Positions 27,961 to 36,240 of a stretch of 53,859 nucleotides of DNA are shown in pieces. The stretch is taken from the NCBI RefSeq assembly GCF_006149045.1, contig NZ_VBSN01000034.1, positions 1 to 53,859 of the forward strand, given 5' to 3'. The translations under genes were made by a program, and so were the position numbers. Source of the DNA: Dyadobacter flavalbus (GTDB lineage: Bacteria > Bacteroidota > Bacteroidia > Cytophagales > Spirosomataceae). The notes under the pieces were generated by a model. That model was not told the origin of the DNA, made no database searches, and was given only the letters and a program-made list of their open reading frames with translations. Each line of letters starts with the position of its first letter. The stretch's first letter is position 1.

Positions 27961-28189
27961 TAACCAATCAATAATTATAAAGTGAAGGAGGATAAGATAT
28001 AAACGTTGAGAATTTAACGAAGATATTGTCTTACAGCTACTTTCGCAAGCTTGTGTTATTAAAGTATTGTGAATATTGATAAATCGAATGCCCATTGTAG
28101 GCAGTACAAATGAATATACGCGAACCTACCAGCTAGTAGTCATCTGAGCAATGTTTCTGTGAAAAGAGGCATTATGCATGCTCCGTTTG

Positions 28190-28706
28190 GCGGTAAGATA
28201 ATTACCGTACCCAGCCTCGGTCAACTTTTTTTGGGTTTTTTTACGTGCGCGTAAAAAAAATCGTGGTTATCGAATATATCGGCAATGTCGCCCGACAAAT
28301 GCTTCGCCAATGCACTTTTCCAGATCACACGGTTTTTATTGCTGATAAAAAAACAATCGCAGGTCCAGCTCCTTGCGGGTTAATGAGACTAATGTCCCAT
28401 TGACGGTTACGACCCTTGATGACAAATCTACTTTAAGCTCATTCTGCAGCACATTGTTCTTATTTGCAAAACTCCCACGCCGAATGACCGAGTATCCTGC
28501 TGACCTTCTTCTTTGAGAATGTCAAGAATATCGAGCCATTGCCACCTGGAAACATCAAGCCAATAAGATACATTCATAGCGGTACAGCTGACTTATTCCT
28601 TTGCCTGCGCCCATCTACTGGCGTATTAGCACAAGTAATCCTGTGCGGATAGATAGGCAATGTCGGCAGCAAGTTTGGGTTCATCTTTGATGATCAGGAT
28701 TTTCAT
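28190..28706 (-). pseudogene. Decayed OmpR/PhoB-type response regulator gene
   Basis: The minus strand from 28706 begins MKILIIKDEPKLAADIAYLS, a receiver-domain start, but a stop follows soon. Further on, in shifting frames, come FPGGNG and DILDILKEEGQQD (receiver middle), a missing half-receiver, IRRGSFANKNNVLQNELKVD, LTRKELDL, SNKNRVIWKSALAKHLSG and DNHDFFYAHVKK (winged helix), then KKLTEAGYGNYL. Several frameshifts, stops and one deletion make it clearly dead. Intact relatives are often copper-responsive CusR-type regulators in this phylum. No histidine kinase remnant was recognised beyond it. Confidence 0.8.
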
Positions 28707-29198
28707 TCCAGAAATTACATCGATGATTTGGAATTCGTTTTTAGAAGAAGTTTCTCGACTTGCTGATGCAGTCAAACAGTGGTTACTACCAGGTAATAGA
28801 TTTCGTCTATGAAATTTACTGTCTGAATTATACGGTGGTTTTTATGTACTCTCGCCGCCTTAAAATTCTCCTCCCATTTGGTTCTGAAAGAAGCCTTTTT
28901 TCTAGACTTTCAAATTACATTTTAGTGGTACACCAATACAAATTACTGTAAAATACGGATTGATACGTTTAACTGTAATTTCTGGGATGCCCGAAGGTTT
29001 ACCAATGCATTTCAAAAGATGTGATATATAGCCATCCACCTGTGAGAAACGACACAAGTTGCCCAAAGCAGCCTGGACGTCAATCACGCTGCCCGCTCCA
29101 TTCGCTTCGCTCCCGTGTTGGTGTTGCCTTTCCAGGCAGTTTGCTTAAGGCCTGTTTGCATCGTTCTCCACGGTGGAGGGCAAGTAAACATCAGAATT
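28707..29198. other. Gene-poor stretch without recognised content
   Basis: About 490 bp between the dead response regulator and the DUF6876 remnant. Short frames exist on both strands (for example 28902-29087 minus, 61 codons), but none has a recognisable domain or composition bias. The last 100 bp are more GC-rich and may be leader DNA of the next gene. Confidence 0.4.
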
Positions 29199-29563
29199 AT
29201 GAAAACTGAAAAATTGTCAAAATCGGATCTTGCAGAATTTACAGGTACCGAAAAGTGGTACCGACACACATTAGTGCAAAATTTCTTATATACAGATGGT
29301 GTCAAGTATGTCGCAGAAAAAGCCGGGCCTATTGGCTTATTGATGAAATTGCTTTTCAACAAGCCCATCCACTTGTCAAAAGAGAAGAATTTCAAGTTTG
29401 GACACTTAATGTAGATTTAGAACAATCCACTGCAACACTTACTTGTGATAATGGTAACTATCAGATAGTCTTCACCAAACAAATCAGTTACACCGATTTT
29501 CCGATGGAAGAGATCAAAATCTATGTTGCAGATAACGTGATCTTACTGCCAAGTGAATATTGA
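29199..29563 (+). pseudogene. DUF6876 family gene with a single frameshift
   Basis: Begins MKTEKLSKSDLAEFTGTE, continues to VKYVAEKAG, then the family pattern AYWLIDEIA appears in another frame and runs to the normal C-terminal DNVILLPSEY. One missing base in the GCCGGGCC stretch near 29325 explains the shift; adding one G restores about 121 residues. DUF6876 genes are typical of Bacteroidota plasmids and integrative elements, with unknown role. This may be a real mutation or a homopolymer sequencing error. Confidence 0.75.
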
Positions 29564-29568
29564 TCAAG

Positions 29569-29598
29569 TATAGCTGCTCCGGAAAGGGAGCAGCTATA
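29569..29598. terminator. Perfect 12-bp stem hairpin between convergent genes
   Basis: TATAGCTGCTCC pairs exactly with GGAGCAGCTATA across a 6-base loop. It starts 6 bp past the DUF6876 stop and lies 25 bp beyond the stop of the leftward SRAP gene. Stem strength and position suit a two-way terminator, though T-runs are weak. Confidence 0.65.
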
Positions 29599-29622
29599 TC
29601 ACTAAAATAGCAACTGTTCAAT

Positions 29623-30456
29623 TTAAAAGAGAGATGCCTGTGCCGGTGGAGTAGGAGTGTCCAAAGCTACCAACTCTTCGTATATGAACGGGACGGTTGG
29701 ATCTTCGGCTTTCAAGAAGTCTTTGTGGACTGTACATGCTTCCATTAAATTTTCGGGAAGCTGGAAAGTTGCAAGCTCGGTGATTCGCTCTTCCGGTAGG
29801 TCATCCATCATCCACTCCCATGCTAGATTGTCGGGCAGTATTGTAGGCATTCTCAATTTGGAATTGTGAATCTTTGCCATCATCGCATTAGCCTTGGTGG
29901 TCACCAGGCTCACGGTGTCAACTGTTTCACCAGTATCCTGATCGGTCCAGGATTGCCAGATTCCTGCTACATAAAAGTAGGGTTGGTCTTTTACCCCAAT
30001 ATAATGAGGGTATTTATCGGCTGTTTTTTTCTTTTCGCCAGTACGTTTATTGACTCCGTACTCATGCCTCCATTCGTAAAAGCCAGAGGACAAGATAAGG
30101 CATCTACGTTCCAAAGCCGCCTCCCGGTAAATTTTGTCAGGGAACAAAAGTTCTTCGCCCTTGGCATTCTGCGTGTCGTATCCTTTTTGCCAGGTCCCAT
30201 CTTTTTTCTTATAACCTCTCCTGAATTTTTCAGTCTGGTCTCGGTTCTTTACATATTTTGGCAAGAAACTCCATTCCATCTGAACGATATCAAAATTATC
30301 GCGCGTGTAACGTGGTTTTAAGACAGCGATCTTCCCAAATTCGAAGGCATGCGTAACGTTTCGATTTAAAAATTCATAGTTTTTGACAGCCTTTTCCAGC
30401 TGCATTAATTGTATAAATTCAGCTTTGGTCACTTTTTGACCGTTGTAATAGCACAT
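29623..30456 (-). CDS. SOS response-associated peptidase (SRAP, YedK/HMCES family)
   Basis: 277 residues starting MCYYNG, with Cys2 at the processed N-terminus as the family requires. SGFYEWRH (about residue 122-129) and a late His in TVHKDF are further active-site marks. HMCES/YedK proteins form a covalent thiazolidine link to abasic sites in single-stranded DNA and so protect them. The length is at the upper end for the family. It lies 2 bp after a small gene on the same strand; such pairs are common on Bacteroidota mobile elements. Confidence 0.93.
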   Translation of the reverse strand: MCYYNGQKVTKAEFIQLMQLEKAVKNYEFLNRNVTHAFEFGKIAVLKPRYTRDNFDIVQMEWSFLPKYVKNRDQTEKFRRGYKKKDGTWQKGYDTQNAKGEELLFPDKIYREAALERRCLILSSGFYEWRHEYGVNKRTGEKKKTADKYPHYIGVKDQPYFYVAGIWQSWTDQDTGETVDTVSLVTTKANAMMAKIHNSKLRMPTILPDNLAWEWMMDDLPEERITELATFQLPENLMEACTVHKDFLKAEDPTVPFIYEELVALDTPTPPAQASLF

Positions 30457-30458
30457 GA

Positions 30459-30710
30459 TTACTGGGATTTAGTGTTTTGAAAATGCTCAACAATTTTCGC
30501 GCCAATTGGAATTGCTTCTGATTGCCTTCCTTCCGGAATAGACATCCAAACTTTGTGACCGTCAAATACTTTGGATCTGCTGATAATCAATGGCTTTCGT
30601 CCGTCTGGGAAAGTCAACTGAAAAACGGTTCTACCTGCTAAATTCATGACTTTGATAGCAACCTTCATACCTTCAAATTCTACCTCAAAGTCGTCAGCTT
30701 GAAATAACAT
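30459..30710 (-). CDS. Small conserved protein upstream of SRAP gene
   Basis: 83 residues, not recognised by name. The sequence alternates hydrophobic and charged residues in beta-like strands (VEFEGMKVAIKVMNL, TVFQLTFPDGRK). It ends 2 bp before the SRAP start, so the two are one operon. Coding character is good; function unknown, perhaps DNA repair by association. Confidence 0.65.
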   Translation of the reverse strand: MLFQADDFEVEFEGMKVAIKVMNLAGRTVFQLTFPDGRKPLIISRSKVFDGHKVWMSIPEGRQSEAIPIGAKIVEHFQNTKSQ

Positions 30711-30925
30711 ACCGGAGTTGTTTTAAGACTAAAATGACACATATTCGGGAAATTATTACTGCAAAATTACCCTGTCGGCATCGATAACAGTCTTGGATGA
30801 TTGGCGGCGTTGTGGCTTTCGGGAAAGAAAAAGACTTTCATGACTGTTGACTACAAGCAGGATGACTCAGCTAATATACAGCTTACTCCCTTGCGCTTCA
30901 TACATGGGAATAAGCTGTATGTAAA

Positions 30926-31105
30926 TCATTTTTTTCCTAAATACTCCCTGACAGCCTTGGCAGAACTCCCTGCTTCTTTGACTGCTTCGCTTAATTTTTC
31001 CTTGGTAATACCCAAGGCTTCGGTCCAATAGGCAACTTCATAATCTTCATTCAGATTGATACGGCTGCTGTCGGCCGGTCCCTGTTTGGTTTTGTCATCT
31101 GCCAT
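30926..31105 (-). CDS. DUF3606 domain small protein
   Basis: Start at the ATG giving MADDKTKQGP. 59 residues: the DUF3606 pattern is clear with RINLNEDYEVAYWTEALGI and a helix ending AVREYLGK. It is a small, helical, cytoplasmic protein of unknown role, widespread on chromosomes and plasmids. A frame to 31132 adds nine residues and is less likely. Confidence 0.85.
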   Translation of the reverse strand: MADDKTKQGPADSSRINLNEDYEVAYWTEALGITKEKLSEAVKEAGSSAKAVREYLGKK

Positions 31106-31228
31106 ATCTCGTGATGGTTTGGTTGATATCATCTTTATAGTAAAAATTCATACCTATGAGCTGGCACGCGCTTTGATGTGATTTGCTTCACCTTATCTGA
31201 TCTTTACATACTTATCCTTCCCAAAACG

Positions 31229-31916
31229 ATGAGCCTGGTTAAATACAAAGAAAAACGTTCCAAAAGCAAAACCCCCGAACCATTTGGGGGCAAGCCTGAC
31301 AAAAATATATTGCGCTTTGTAATCCAAAAACATGCTGCTTCCCATCTACATTATGATTTCCGTCTGGAAATGGAAGGCGTGCTTAAAAGCTGGGCAGTAC
31401 CCAAAGGCCCATCCATGGATCCGGAAGTAAAACGTTTGGCAATGATGGTTGAAGACCACCCATACGACTATCGGACTTTCGAAGGAATCATACCACAAGG
31501 GGAGTACGGAGGGGGCACAGTGATGGTCTGAGATGAAGGCATTTACATGCCGGCAGAAGAACCTGCAAAAGATAAGAAGGGAAATGAAAGAAGTCTTTTG
31601 CACCAGTTACATTCCGGCAAGATCAAGTTTGTCATGAGCGGGCAAAAATTGCAAGGCCAGTTCGCTTTGGTAAAAGCGCATGGAAGGGGGGGAGAATGCC
31701 TGGCTGCTCATTAAGCTGGGCGACGAGTATGCCGCAAAAGAAGACATTACCCTGGAAGACAAATCCGTGATTTCTGGCCAGGATCTGGAAGAGATCGCAG
31801 CTACCAGCGAGAACATATACGGGAAGGAGCCGAAGGAAAAAGCCAAAACTGTTTCAAAGAAGGCAGTTAAAAAGACTTTGGAGAAGCAGGTAAATCCCAA
31901 GGATGGGTTAAATTAA
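31229..31916 (+). pseudogene. ligD: Truncated and broken DNA ligase D 3'-phosphoesterase gene
   Basis: Start [18 protein letters not shown] as in LigD. The phosphoesterase domain is evident ([44 protein letters not shown]). A TGA at 31529-31531 replaces the expected Trp of the VWDEG motif; the frame then continues to VKAHGRGGEN, where a run of seven G near 31690 shifts it. The remaining part ends NPKDGLN. The ligase and polymerase domains are missing, and the end coincides with the 53-bp palindrome at 31905. It is therefore a dead fragment of an NHEJ-type ligase gene. Confidence 0.8.
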
Positions 31917-31957
31917 AAGAAAGGGAAATCCGTCACGACCTTCTTTTAATTTAACCC
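31905..31957. repeat. 53-bp palindrome resembling the Tn3-type terminal repeat
   Basis: Perfect 17-bp arms (GGGTTAAATTAAAAGAA and complement) around a 19-base centre that contains CCGTCACGAC. The left arm plus centre resembles the 38-bp terminal repeat at 34082: both start with G-rich TAAA, share AAAGAAAGGGA and share CCGTCACGAC. It begins exactly where the ligD fragment ends. It may be a relic transposon end, a MITE-like insert or a strong terminator. Confidence 0.6.
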
Positions 31958-32046
31958 TAAATAGAAACTTATTTTTATTAGACCAAGGGTCACTTGCGGT
32001 AAGAAATTAATTTTCTTCCATTTTCAATGACAACATCTGACAAAGA

Positions 32047-32091
32047 TTTGTGAATTAATATAACTGGTTATATATTTGTATAACCAGTTAT
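32047..32091 (+). promoter_or_regulatory. Promoter and operator of the MarR gene
   Basis: A perfect inverted repeat, ATAACTGGTTATA / TATAACCAGTTAT (32060-32091, 6-bp spacer). It overlaps a textbook Bacteroidota -7 box TATATTTG (32071-32078), with TTTG (32047-32050) at -33 and 20 bp between. It lies 14 bp before the MarR start codon. The layout implies that the MarR protein represses its own operon. Confidence 0.8.
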
Positions 32092-32105
32092 ATTTTGTGA
32101 TTTGT

Positions 32106-32600
32106 ATGGATTTTTTGATTGAGCTGAAGAATGCCGGCTTTACAAGTAGGCTAAAAAGATTAAGTGATGCCCTGCTGTATAGCACCAAAGATTTTTACAA
32201 AACAGTGGGGGCAGATATAGAGCCGAATTGGCACCTGGTGTTTCTAATACTCAAAAGGCAGGGAGCGTTGTCTCTTACCGATATTTCAGATCAGTTGCAG
32301 CTATCCCATCCGGCCATCATCAAAATTGTTAACAACATGAAATCAAAAGGTTATGTGGAAACAAAAACTGACACAGTTGATTCTCGTAAGCAGATTATCA
32401 CTTTGACGGAATTGGCGCTGGTTACTTTACCACGTTTGGAAGCCTATTGGGCAGCATTTGAAGAAACGGTGCAAGACATCATGAAGGACTGCCCAGATTT
32501 CCTGACTGATTTAGGTAAAGTGGAAGAGAATCTGCGTGGTAGTAGCTTTAAAGATCGCACGTTAATGAATTTGAATAGCACAACTAAACAATTATTATAA
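32106..32600 (+). CDS. MarR-family transcriptional regulator
   Basis: Start at the ATG giving MDFLIELKNAGF, just after the operator. 164 residues. Winged helix-turn-helix pattern: LSLTDISDQLQLSHPAIIKI followed by VNNMKSKGYVETKTD and the wing SRKQIITLTE. Helices at each end would make the dimer. It probably binds the palindrome upstream and controls itself and the gamma-glutamylcyclotransferase-like gene that starts 5 bp after its stop. The inducing ligand is unknown. Confidence 0.88.
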   Translation: MDFLIELKNAGFTSRLKRLSDALLYSTKDFYKTVGADIEPNWHLVFLILKRQGALSLTDISDQLQLSHPAIIKIVNNMKSKGYVETKTDTVDSRKQIITLTELALVTLPRLEAYWAAFEETVQDIMKDCPDFLTDLGKVEENLRGSSFKDRTLMNLNSTTKQLL

Positions 32601-32605
32601 ATAAC

Positions 32606-33079
32606 ATGAACGACAGTGAACTTGACCGTATGATTGATCAGCTCAATCAAAAACAGTTAACCGATGTGACTGTTGAGACAATGACAGAATTATCACTTTC
32701 TGACTCCGAGCAAAGTTTAATAAAGACTTATGTTCCGCAGAACGTCTTTATTATATACGGCACACTTGCTCCTGGAAAGCCAAATCATTCAAAAGTTGAA
32801 CACATAAAAGGAGAATGGAAATCAGCTGTCATCAAAGGGGGCAGATTGGAAAGCAAGGGATGGGGATCTAAAATGGGATATGATGGATTTGTTCCGGTTC
32901 CAGATCCCGAACAAAAGATGGATATTGCAGCTCAAATATTATTCTCAGACGAGCTGACAAAACACTGGGAATCTCTTGATCAATTTGAAGGTGAAGGATA
33001 TCGGCGTATACTGGCACGTTACGAATTGGCCGACGGGCACAAAGGTGTCGGCTATGTCTACGCTATCAATGAAAAGTAA
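32606..33079 (+). CDS. Gamma-glutamylcyclotransferase-like protein
   Basis: 157 residues. The first 45 residues are a helical extension; the rest is a GGCT/AIG2 fold with the substrate loop YGTLAPG (about 51-57) and the acidic stretch LDQFEGEGYRR holding the presumed catalytic Glu. Related enzymes release 5-oxoproline from gamma-glutamyl compounds or amines. It is co-transcribed with the MarR gene, which suggests a response to a thiol, amine or phenolic signal. The substrate is not predictable. Confidence 0.82.
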   Translation: MNDSELDRMIDQLNQKQLTDVTVETMTELSLSDSEQSLIKTYVPQNVFIIYGTLAPGKPNHSKVEHIKGEWKSAVIKGGRLESKGWGSKMGYDGFVPVPDPEQKMDIAAQILFSDELTKHWESLDQFEGEGYRRILARYELADGHKGVGYVYAINEK

Positions 33080-33455
33080 ATCATTTCGGGTTACAGATAT
33101 TTGGTTTCTTAAAACAGGTCAATTATTTTCCAGAAAAAAAGCATTAGGATGTTGCAAAAGCTTACGTTCTACTGTAAGTATTCCTCTATTCAGAAAAAAC
33201 TTTCTTCAGTAATCACAATCCAATAATATATAAATAGAATTGCTATTTAAATACGAATATTATCGTAAATAAAAAGCTTATTTTATTTATAGATTTAAGA
33301 TAAATTATGGGTATTTTGATATAAAAAATACAATTATACAATTGTTGTATAAATAAGATTATGTTAAATAGGGTGAATTTTGATATTTTAATAAAGTCTT
33401 CTCTTTTCGTTCACAAAATACTATTTTTAAGTTTTAACCCTCTCCCAAGTGTAAG
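33080..33455. other. AT-rich intergenic stretch
   Basis: Very AT-rich, with many short A/T runs and no convincing frame. It probably holds the end of the GGCT operon and the promoter of the interrupted gene that follows. No repeat or known site was recognised. Confidence 0.4.
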
Positions 33456-34082
33456 ATGGATGATAGTAGTATTATAAAACGGATCGAGGAAGATCTTGGA
33501 AAATTAATAAATATCAAGGTTGCTGGTCGTATTTTTTCCTTGGAAAACAAAACAGTCTTTGTAGTAAAAATTGATGCACCACCGTACATATGTATAATTG
33601 ATAACTTTGACTTTGCCATTGTAAAGGCAGCGGTATCAAATGAAGAAGAATGGAGATCTTTGCTTCAATGGCTTCATAAAATTGTTCTAAACAGGTCTTT
33701 CGATCTTATACTCGATGATCTCAAAAAAATAGCAGAAACAACAAAATTCTATGAAACGAACTGTTTAAGATATTTCAAACCACCAGCGGATTATAAGACG
33801 GCCAATATGGATATAGATGTTTTAGATGCAATCGGAGTGCAGACATTTGTATATCGTGTTGGAGGGCAATGCCTAACCATTCAGGCGATTGCGGATCTGG
33901 GCTTAGATAGATTCATGACTATGGAATCGTCAATCGGAATACTACTACGCAGCTGTGTGCTGGATTGTCTTTATATCATGGCATGGTGTAACGATGACAA
34001 GCTAATCAGTGCAATTGCCTCTGAATCCTTTATTAGACCACAGGGCAAAGATGTCCCAGACCAAGTAAGAAACCATTTTAGG
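33456..34082 (+). pseudogene. 5' part of a gene split by the Tn3-family transposon
   Basis: 209 codons, from MDDSSIIKRIEEDLGK to the junction QVRNHFR; in the present sequence translation ends two codons into the transposon. The host protein is unknown: mixed alpha/beta N-terminus, then a helical region. When the element and one TTTTAG copy are removed, codon AGG at the junction continues into GAT GTT GCA of the fragment at 50127-50465, giving one frame of 321 residues. That in-frame rejoining strongly supports recent insertion. Confidence 0.88.
34076..34081 (+). repeat. Target-site duplication, left copy
   Basis: TTTTAG, repeated at 50120-50125 beyond the other end. The Tn3 family normally makes 5-bp duplications; if the left end is counted with five G the duplication is TTTTA (5 bp), with four G it is 6 bp. 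Confidence 0.85.
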
Positions 34083-34119
34083 GGGTAAACTAAAGAAAGG
34101 GAGAAAAACCGTCACGACT
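34082..34119 (+). repeat. Left terminal inverted repeat (IRL)
   Basis: 38 bp starting GGGGTAAACT and ending CCGTCACGACT. The GGGG tip and length are as in other Tn3-family ends. Similarity to the right end continues loosely for about 25 bp inward (a G-TAGG-TTTTTCT part), and the inner AGAAAAACC / GGTTTTTCT arms can form a hairpin. Confidence 0.9.
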
Positions 34120-34247
34120 TTTGCGTAGGGTTTTTCTTCTGGCATTATAGGCTACATTCGATTCTCAGCCAAAGTAAAATCCGGATGGCTTTAATCTGGT
34201 TGTCGGTTATCATGAATCAAAGAGCGAAAATATAATCTATCGTATTA

Positions 34248-34277
34248 TTGCAATGAACAAAATGAATTTTAACTTTG
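34248..34277 (+). promoter_or_regulatory. Promoter of the ars operon
   Basis: TTG at 34248-34250 and TAACTTTG at 34270-34277 with 19 bp between fit the Bacteroidota -33/-7 consensus. The -7 box ends only 4 bp before the arsR ATG (34282), so the transcript would be leaderless or nearly so, and ArsR bound here would block RNA polymerase directly. Confidence 0.65.
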
Positions 34278-34281
34278 GCAC

Positions 34282-34611
34282 ATGGGAGTTACAAAAACAC
34301 AAGTTTTTACGGATAGGCAGAACCGTATCGCTGATTTAGCCAAAGCGCTGGCGCATCCGGCAAGGGTTGCGATTATCCAGCATTTATTAAAAGTGAACTC
34401 ATGCGTTTGCGGTGACCTGGTAGAAGTTTTGCCACTTGCCCAAGCAACGGTTTCACAACATTTGAAAGAATTGAAACAGATTGGCATCATCCACGGCGAA
34501 ATCAACCCGCCACGGGTTTGTTACTGCATCAATGAAACGGTATGGCAAGAAGCAAAAGCTATTTTTGGTGACTTATTTGAAACACCGGTATCAGCAGCGT
34601 GTTGCAATTAA
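34282..34611 (+). CDS. arsR: ArsR-family arsenic-responsive repressor
   Basis: 109 residues with the SmtB/ArsR winged helix. The metal motif CVCGDL (C41, C43) is at the start of the recognition helix region, followed by LAQATVSQHLKEL. Another Cys pair (C107, C108) ends the protein and C80 and C82 are also present. Binding of As(III) to such Cys residues releases the repressor from DNA. First gene of the ars operon, with the promoter directly upstream. Confidence 0.94.
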   Translation: MGVTKTQVFTDRQNRIADLAKALAHPARVAIIQHLLKVNSCVCGDLVEVLPLAQATVSQHLKELKQIGIIHGEINPPRVCYCINETVWQEAKAIFGDLFETPVSAACCN

Positions 34612-34654
34612 TATTACCAGAATTTTTTCATCTTCAAATAATCGAAATATAGCA

Positions 34655-35290
34655 ATGAATGATTCGAATCCAATGAACTGGCAGTCCTTCAAAAGTACCC
34701 TTTTAGAGAATCCGGATAGGGTACTTCAATTTCAATATGCCGAAGGACAATTTGTTGATGCATCATACCATATCACCGAAATCAAACAAGCCCCGATCGT
34801 CTCTGTGGACTGTGGCGGTGTGATGAACAGCTGGACGGAAATCATCGTGCAGCTTTGGGAACCGTCGGTGACGGACACCGAACGTTCTATGAAAGTAAGC
34901 AAAGCACTGTCAATTGTTAATTTAGTAGAAAAATCACTGCCACTCAATCCGCTTGGCATAGTCAAAATTGAGTTTGGCAATTCTAAATTCGATACCAGGC
35001 AGATGTACCCAAGTGAGTTTTTGACAAAAGGAGACATTTTTACGGTAAATCTGGTACCCGATTTTACACAATGTAAAGCACTGACAAGGAATAGTAGCTG
35101 TGGCACTGCTAAGCCAGACGCTGTTTCATCTTGTTGTGGTCCTATCAAAGCGGAGTCAATAACCGTTTCTGCTGCCGCAGTGGAAACTGCCGCAGTGGAA
35201 ACTGGGACAATCCAGGAAGAAACAAAGGAACTTGAACTGGTTGGGGCAGAAAATTCTTCCTCCTGTACATTAGGTGGTGGATGCTGTTAG
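34655..35290 (+). CDS. DUF6428 family protein with Cys-rich tail
   Basis: Start at the ATG giving MNDSNPMNWQSF; a longer frame overlaps arsR and is not coding-like. 211 residues. The N-terminal domain matches DUF6428 proteins found beside arsR in Bacteroidota. After about residue 140 the sequence turns low-complexity with repeated VETAAVETG and Cys clusters (SSCG, SSCCGP, SSCTLGGGCC). These vicinal cysteines could hold As(III), perhaps as a metallochaperone comparable in role to ArsD. That role is inference. Confidence 0.75.
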   Translation: MNDSNPMNWQSFKSTLLENPDRVLQFQYAEGQFVDASYHITEIKQAPIVSVDCGGVMNSWTEIIVQLWEPSVTDTERSMKVSKALSIVNLVEKSLPLNPLGIVKIEFGNSKFDTRQMYPSEFLTKGDIFTVNLVPDFTQCKALTRNSSCGTAKPDAVSSCCGPIKAESITVSAAAVETAAVETGTIQEETKELELVGAENSSSCTLGGGCC

Positions 35291-35311
35291 TCATTTTCAA
35301 ATCAGACATAT

Positions 35312-35809
35312 ATGATCACGGTACGACCATTAGAGCCTAAGGACTGGCCAGCAGTCCGTGAAATTTATGCCCAGGGTATTGCTACCGGTGATGCTACTTT
35401 GGAAACTAGCCCACCTGAGTGGGAAGTATGGGACGCGTCGCATGTTTCCGGCCTTAGGTATGTAGCAATTAAGGATTTGGGTGAAATTGCTGGTTGGGCA
35501 GCATTGACCCCGGTTTCAGGCCGGTGCGTGTATGCTGGTGTTGCCGAAGTAAGTGTTTATATCGGTAGCAATTTCAGGGGGCAAAAAATAGGAGACCTGC
35601 TCTTGAAGCACCTGATTGATGAAAGTGAGCAAAGCGGGTATTGGACGTTGCAAGCCGGTATTTTTTCAGAGAATGTCGCCAGCATGACCCTTCACGAAAA
35701 GAATGGTTTCCGCGTGATCGGGTACCGCGAAAATATCGGAAAGATGAAAGGGGTATGGCGTAGTGTCAACCTTTTGGAAAGAAGAAGTAAAGTAACAGGT
35801 ATCAATTAA
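35312..35809 (+). CDS. arsN: ArsN-like GNAT N-acetyltransferase
   Basis: 165 residues of the GNAT fold, closest in pattern to phosphinothricin/arsinothricin acetyltransferases: YAQGIATGDATLET near the N-terminus, AEVSVYIGSNFRGQKIG as the acetyl-CoA loop, and ENVASMTLHEKNGFR. ArsN1 enzymes acetylate the amino group of arsinothricin, an arsenic-containing antibiotic. The gene sits 21 bp after the DUF6428 gene and 8 bp before arsC, supporting an arsenic-linked role. Confidence 0.87.
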   Translation: MITVRPLEPKDWPAVREIYAQGIATGDATLETSPPEWEVWDASHVSGLRYVAIKDLGEIAGWAALTPVSGRCVYAGVAEVSVYIGSNFRGQKIGDLLLKHLIDESEQSGYWTLQAGIFSENVASMTLHEKNGFRVIGYRENIGKMKGVWRSVNLLERRSKVTGIN

Positions 35810-35817
35810 ACATTTCA

Positions 35818-36231
35818 ATGAAAAAAGTATTAGTGCTTTGCACGGGTAACAGTTGCCGGAGCCAGATAGCCGAAGGCTACCTCAGAAAATTTGCAGGTAA
35901 TAAAGCCATCGTATATAGTGCAGGGGTTGAAACCCATGGCGTCAACCCAAAAGCCATTTCCATTATGGCAGAAGATGGGATTGATATCTCAGTCCACACA
36001 TCAAACAATATTGATGAGTACAAGGACATTGATTTTGATTACGTGATCACTGTATGCGACAACGCCAAAGAGCGCTGTCCGTATTTTCCTACAAATGCAA
36101 AGAAATTCCATCAAAACTTTCCGGATCCAGGTAAAGCTACCGGCAGTGAGCAGCAAATAATTGAGCAGTTTCGTACGGTACGCGAAATGATCAAAACGTA
36201 CTCAGAAAATTTTGTTAACGAAAATCTTTAA
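35818..36231 (+). CDS. arsC: Arsenate reductase, low-molecular-weight phosphatase type
   Basis: 137 residues. The P-loop CTGNSCRSQ holds the nucleophile C8, and C80 and C87 (TVCDNAKERCP) are the relay pair; their spacing matches the thioredoxin-coupled enzyme of Bacillus and Staphylococcus. It reduces arsenate to arsenite, which is then exported by the Acr3 pump encoded 9 bp downstream. All three catalytic cysteines are present. Confidence 0.95.
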   Translation: MKKVLVLCTGNSCRSQIAEGYLRKFAGNKAIVYSAGVETHGVNPKAISIMAEDGIDISVHTSNNIDEYKDIDFDYVITVCDNAKERCPYFPTNAKKFHQNFPDPGKATGSEQQIIEQFRTVREMIKTYSENFVNENL

Positions 36232-36240
36232 CTAACAATT

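Noticed and set aside
27659..27967. 102-codon minus-strand frame
   Set aside because: It lies opposite the decayed sialidase-like copy, which explains the sequence better.
29866..30321. 151-codon plus-strand frame opposite the SRAP gene
   Set aside because: The minus strand encodes a full SRAP domain with its Cys2; the opposite frame has no domain character.
34481..34654. Longer start for the DUF6428 gene overlapping arsR
   Set aside because: The first 58 codons are in the wrong frame over arsR and have no family resemblance; the ATG at 34655 fits better.
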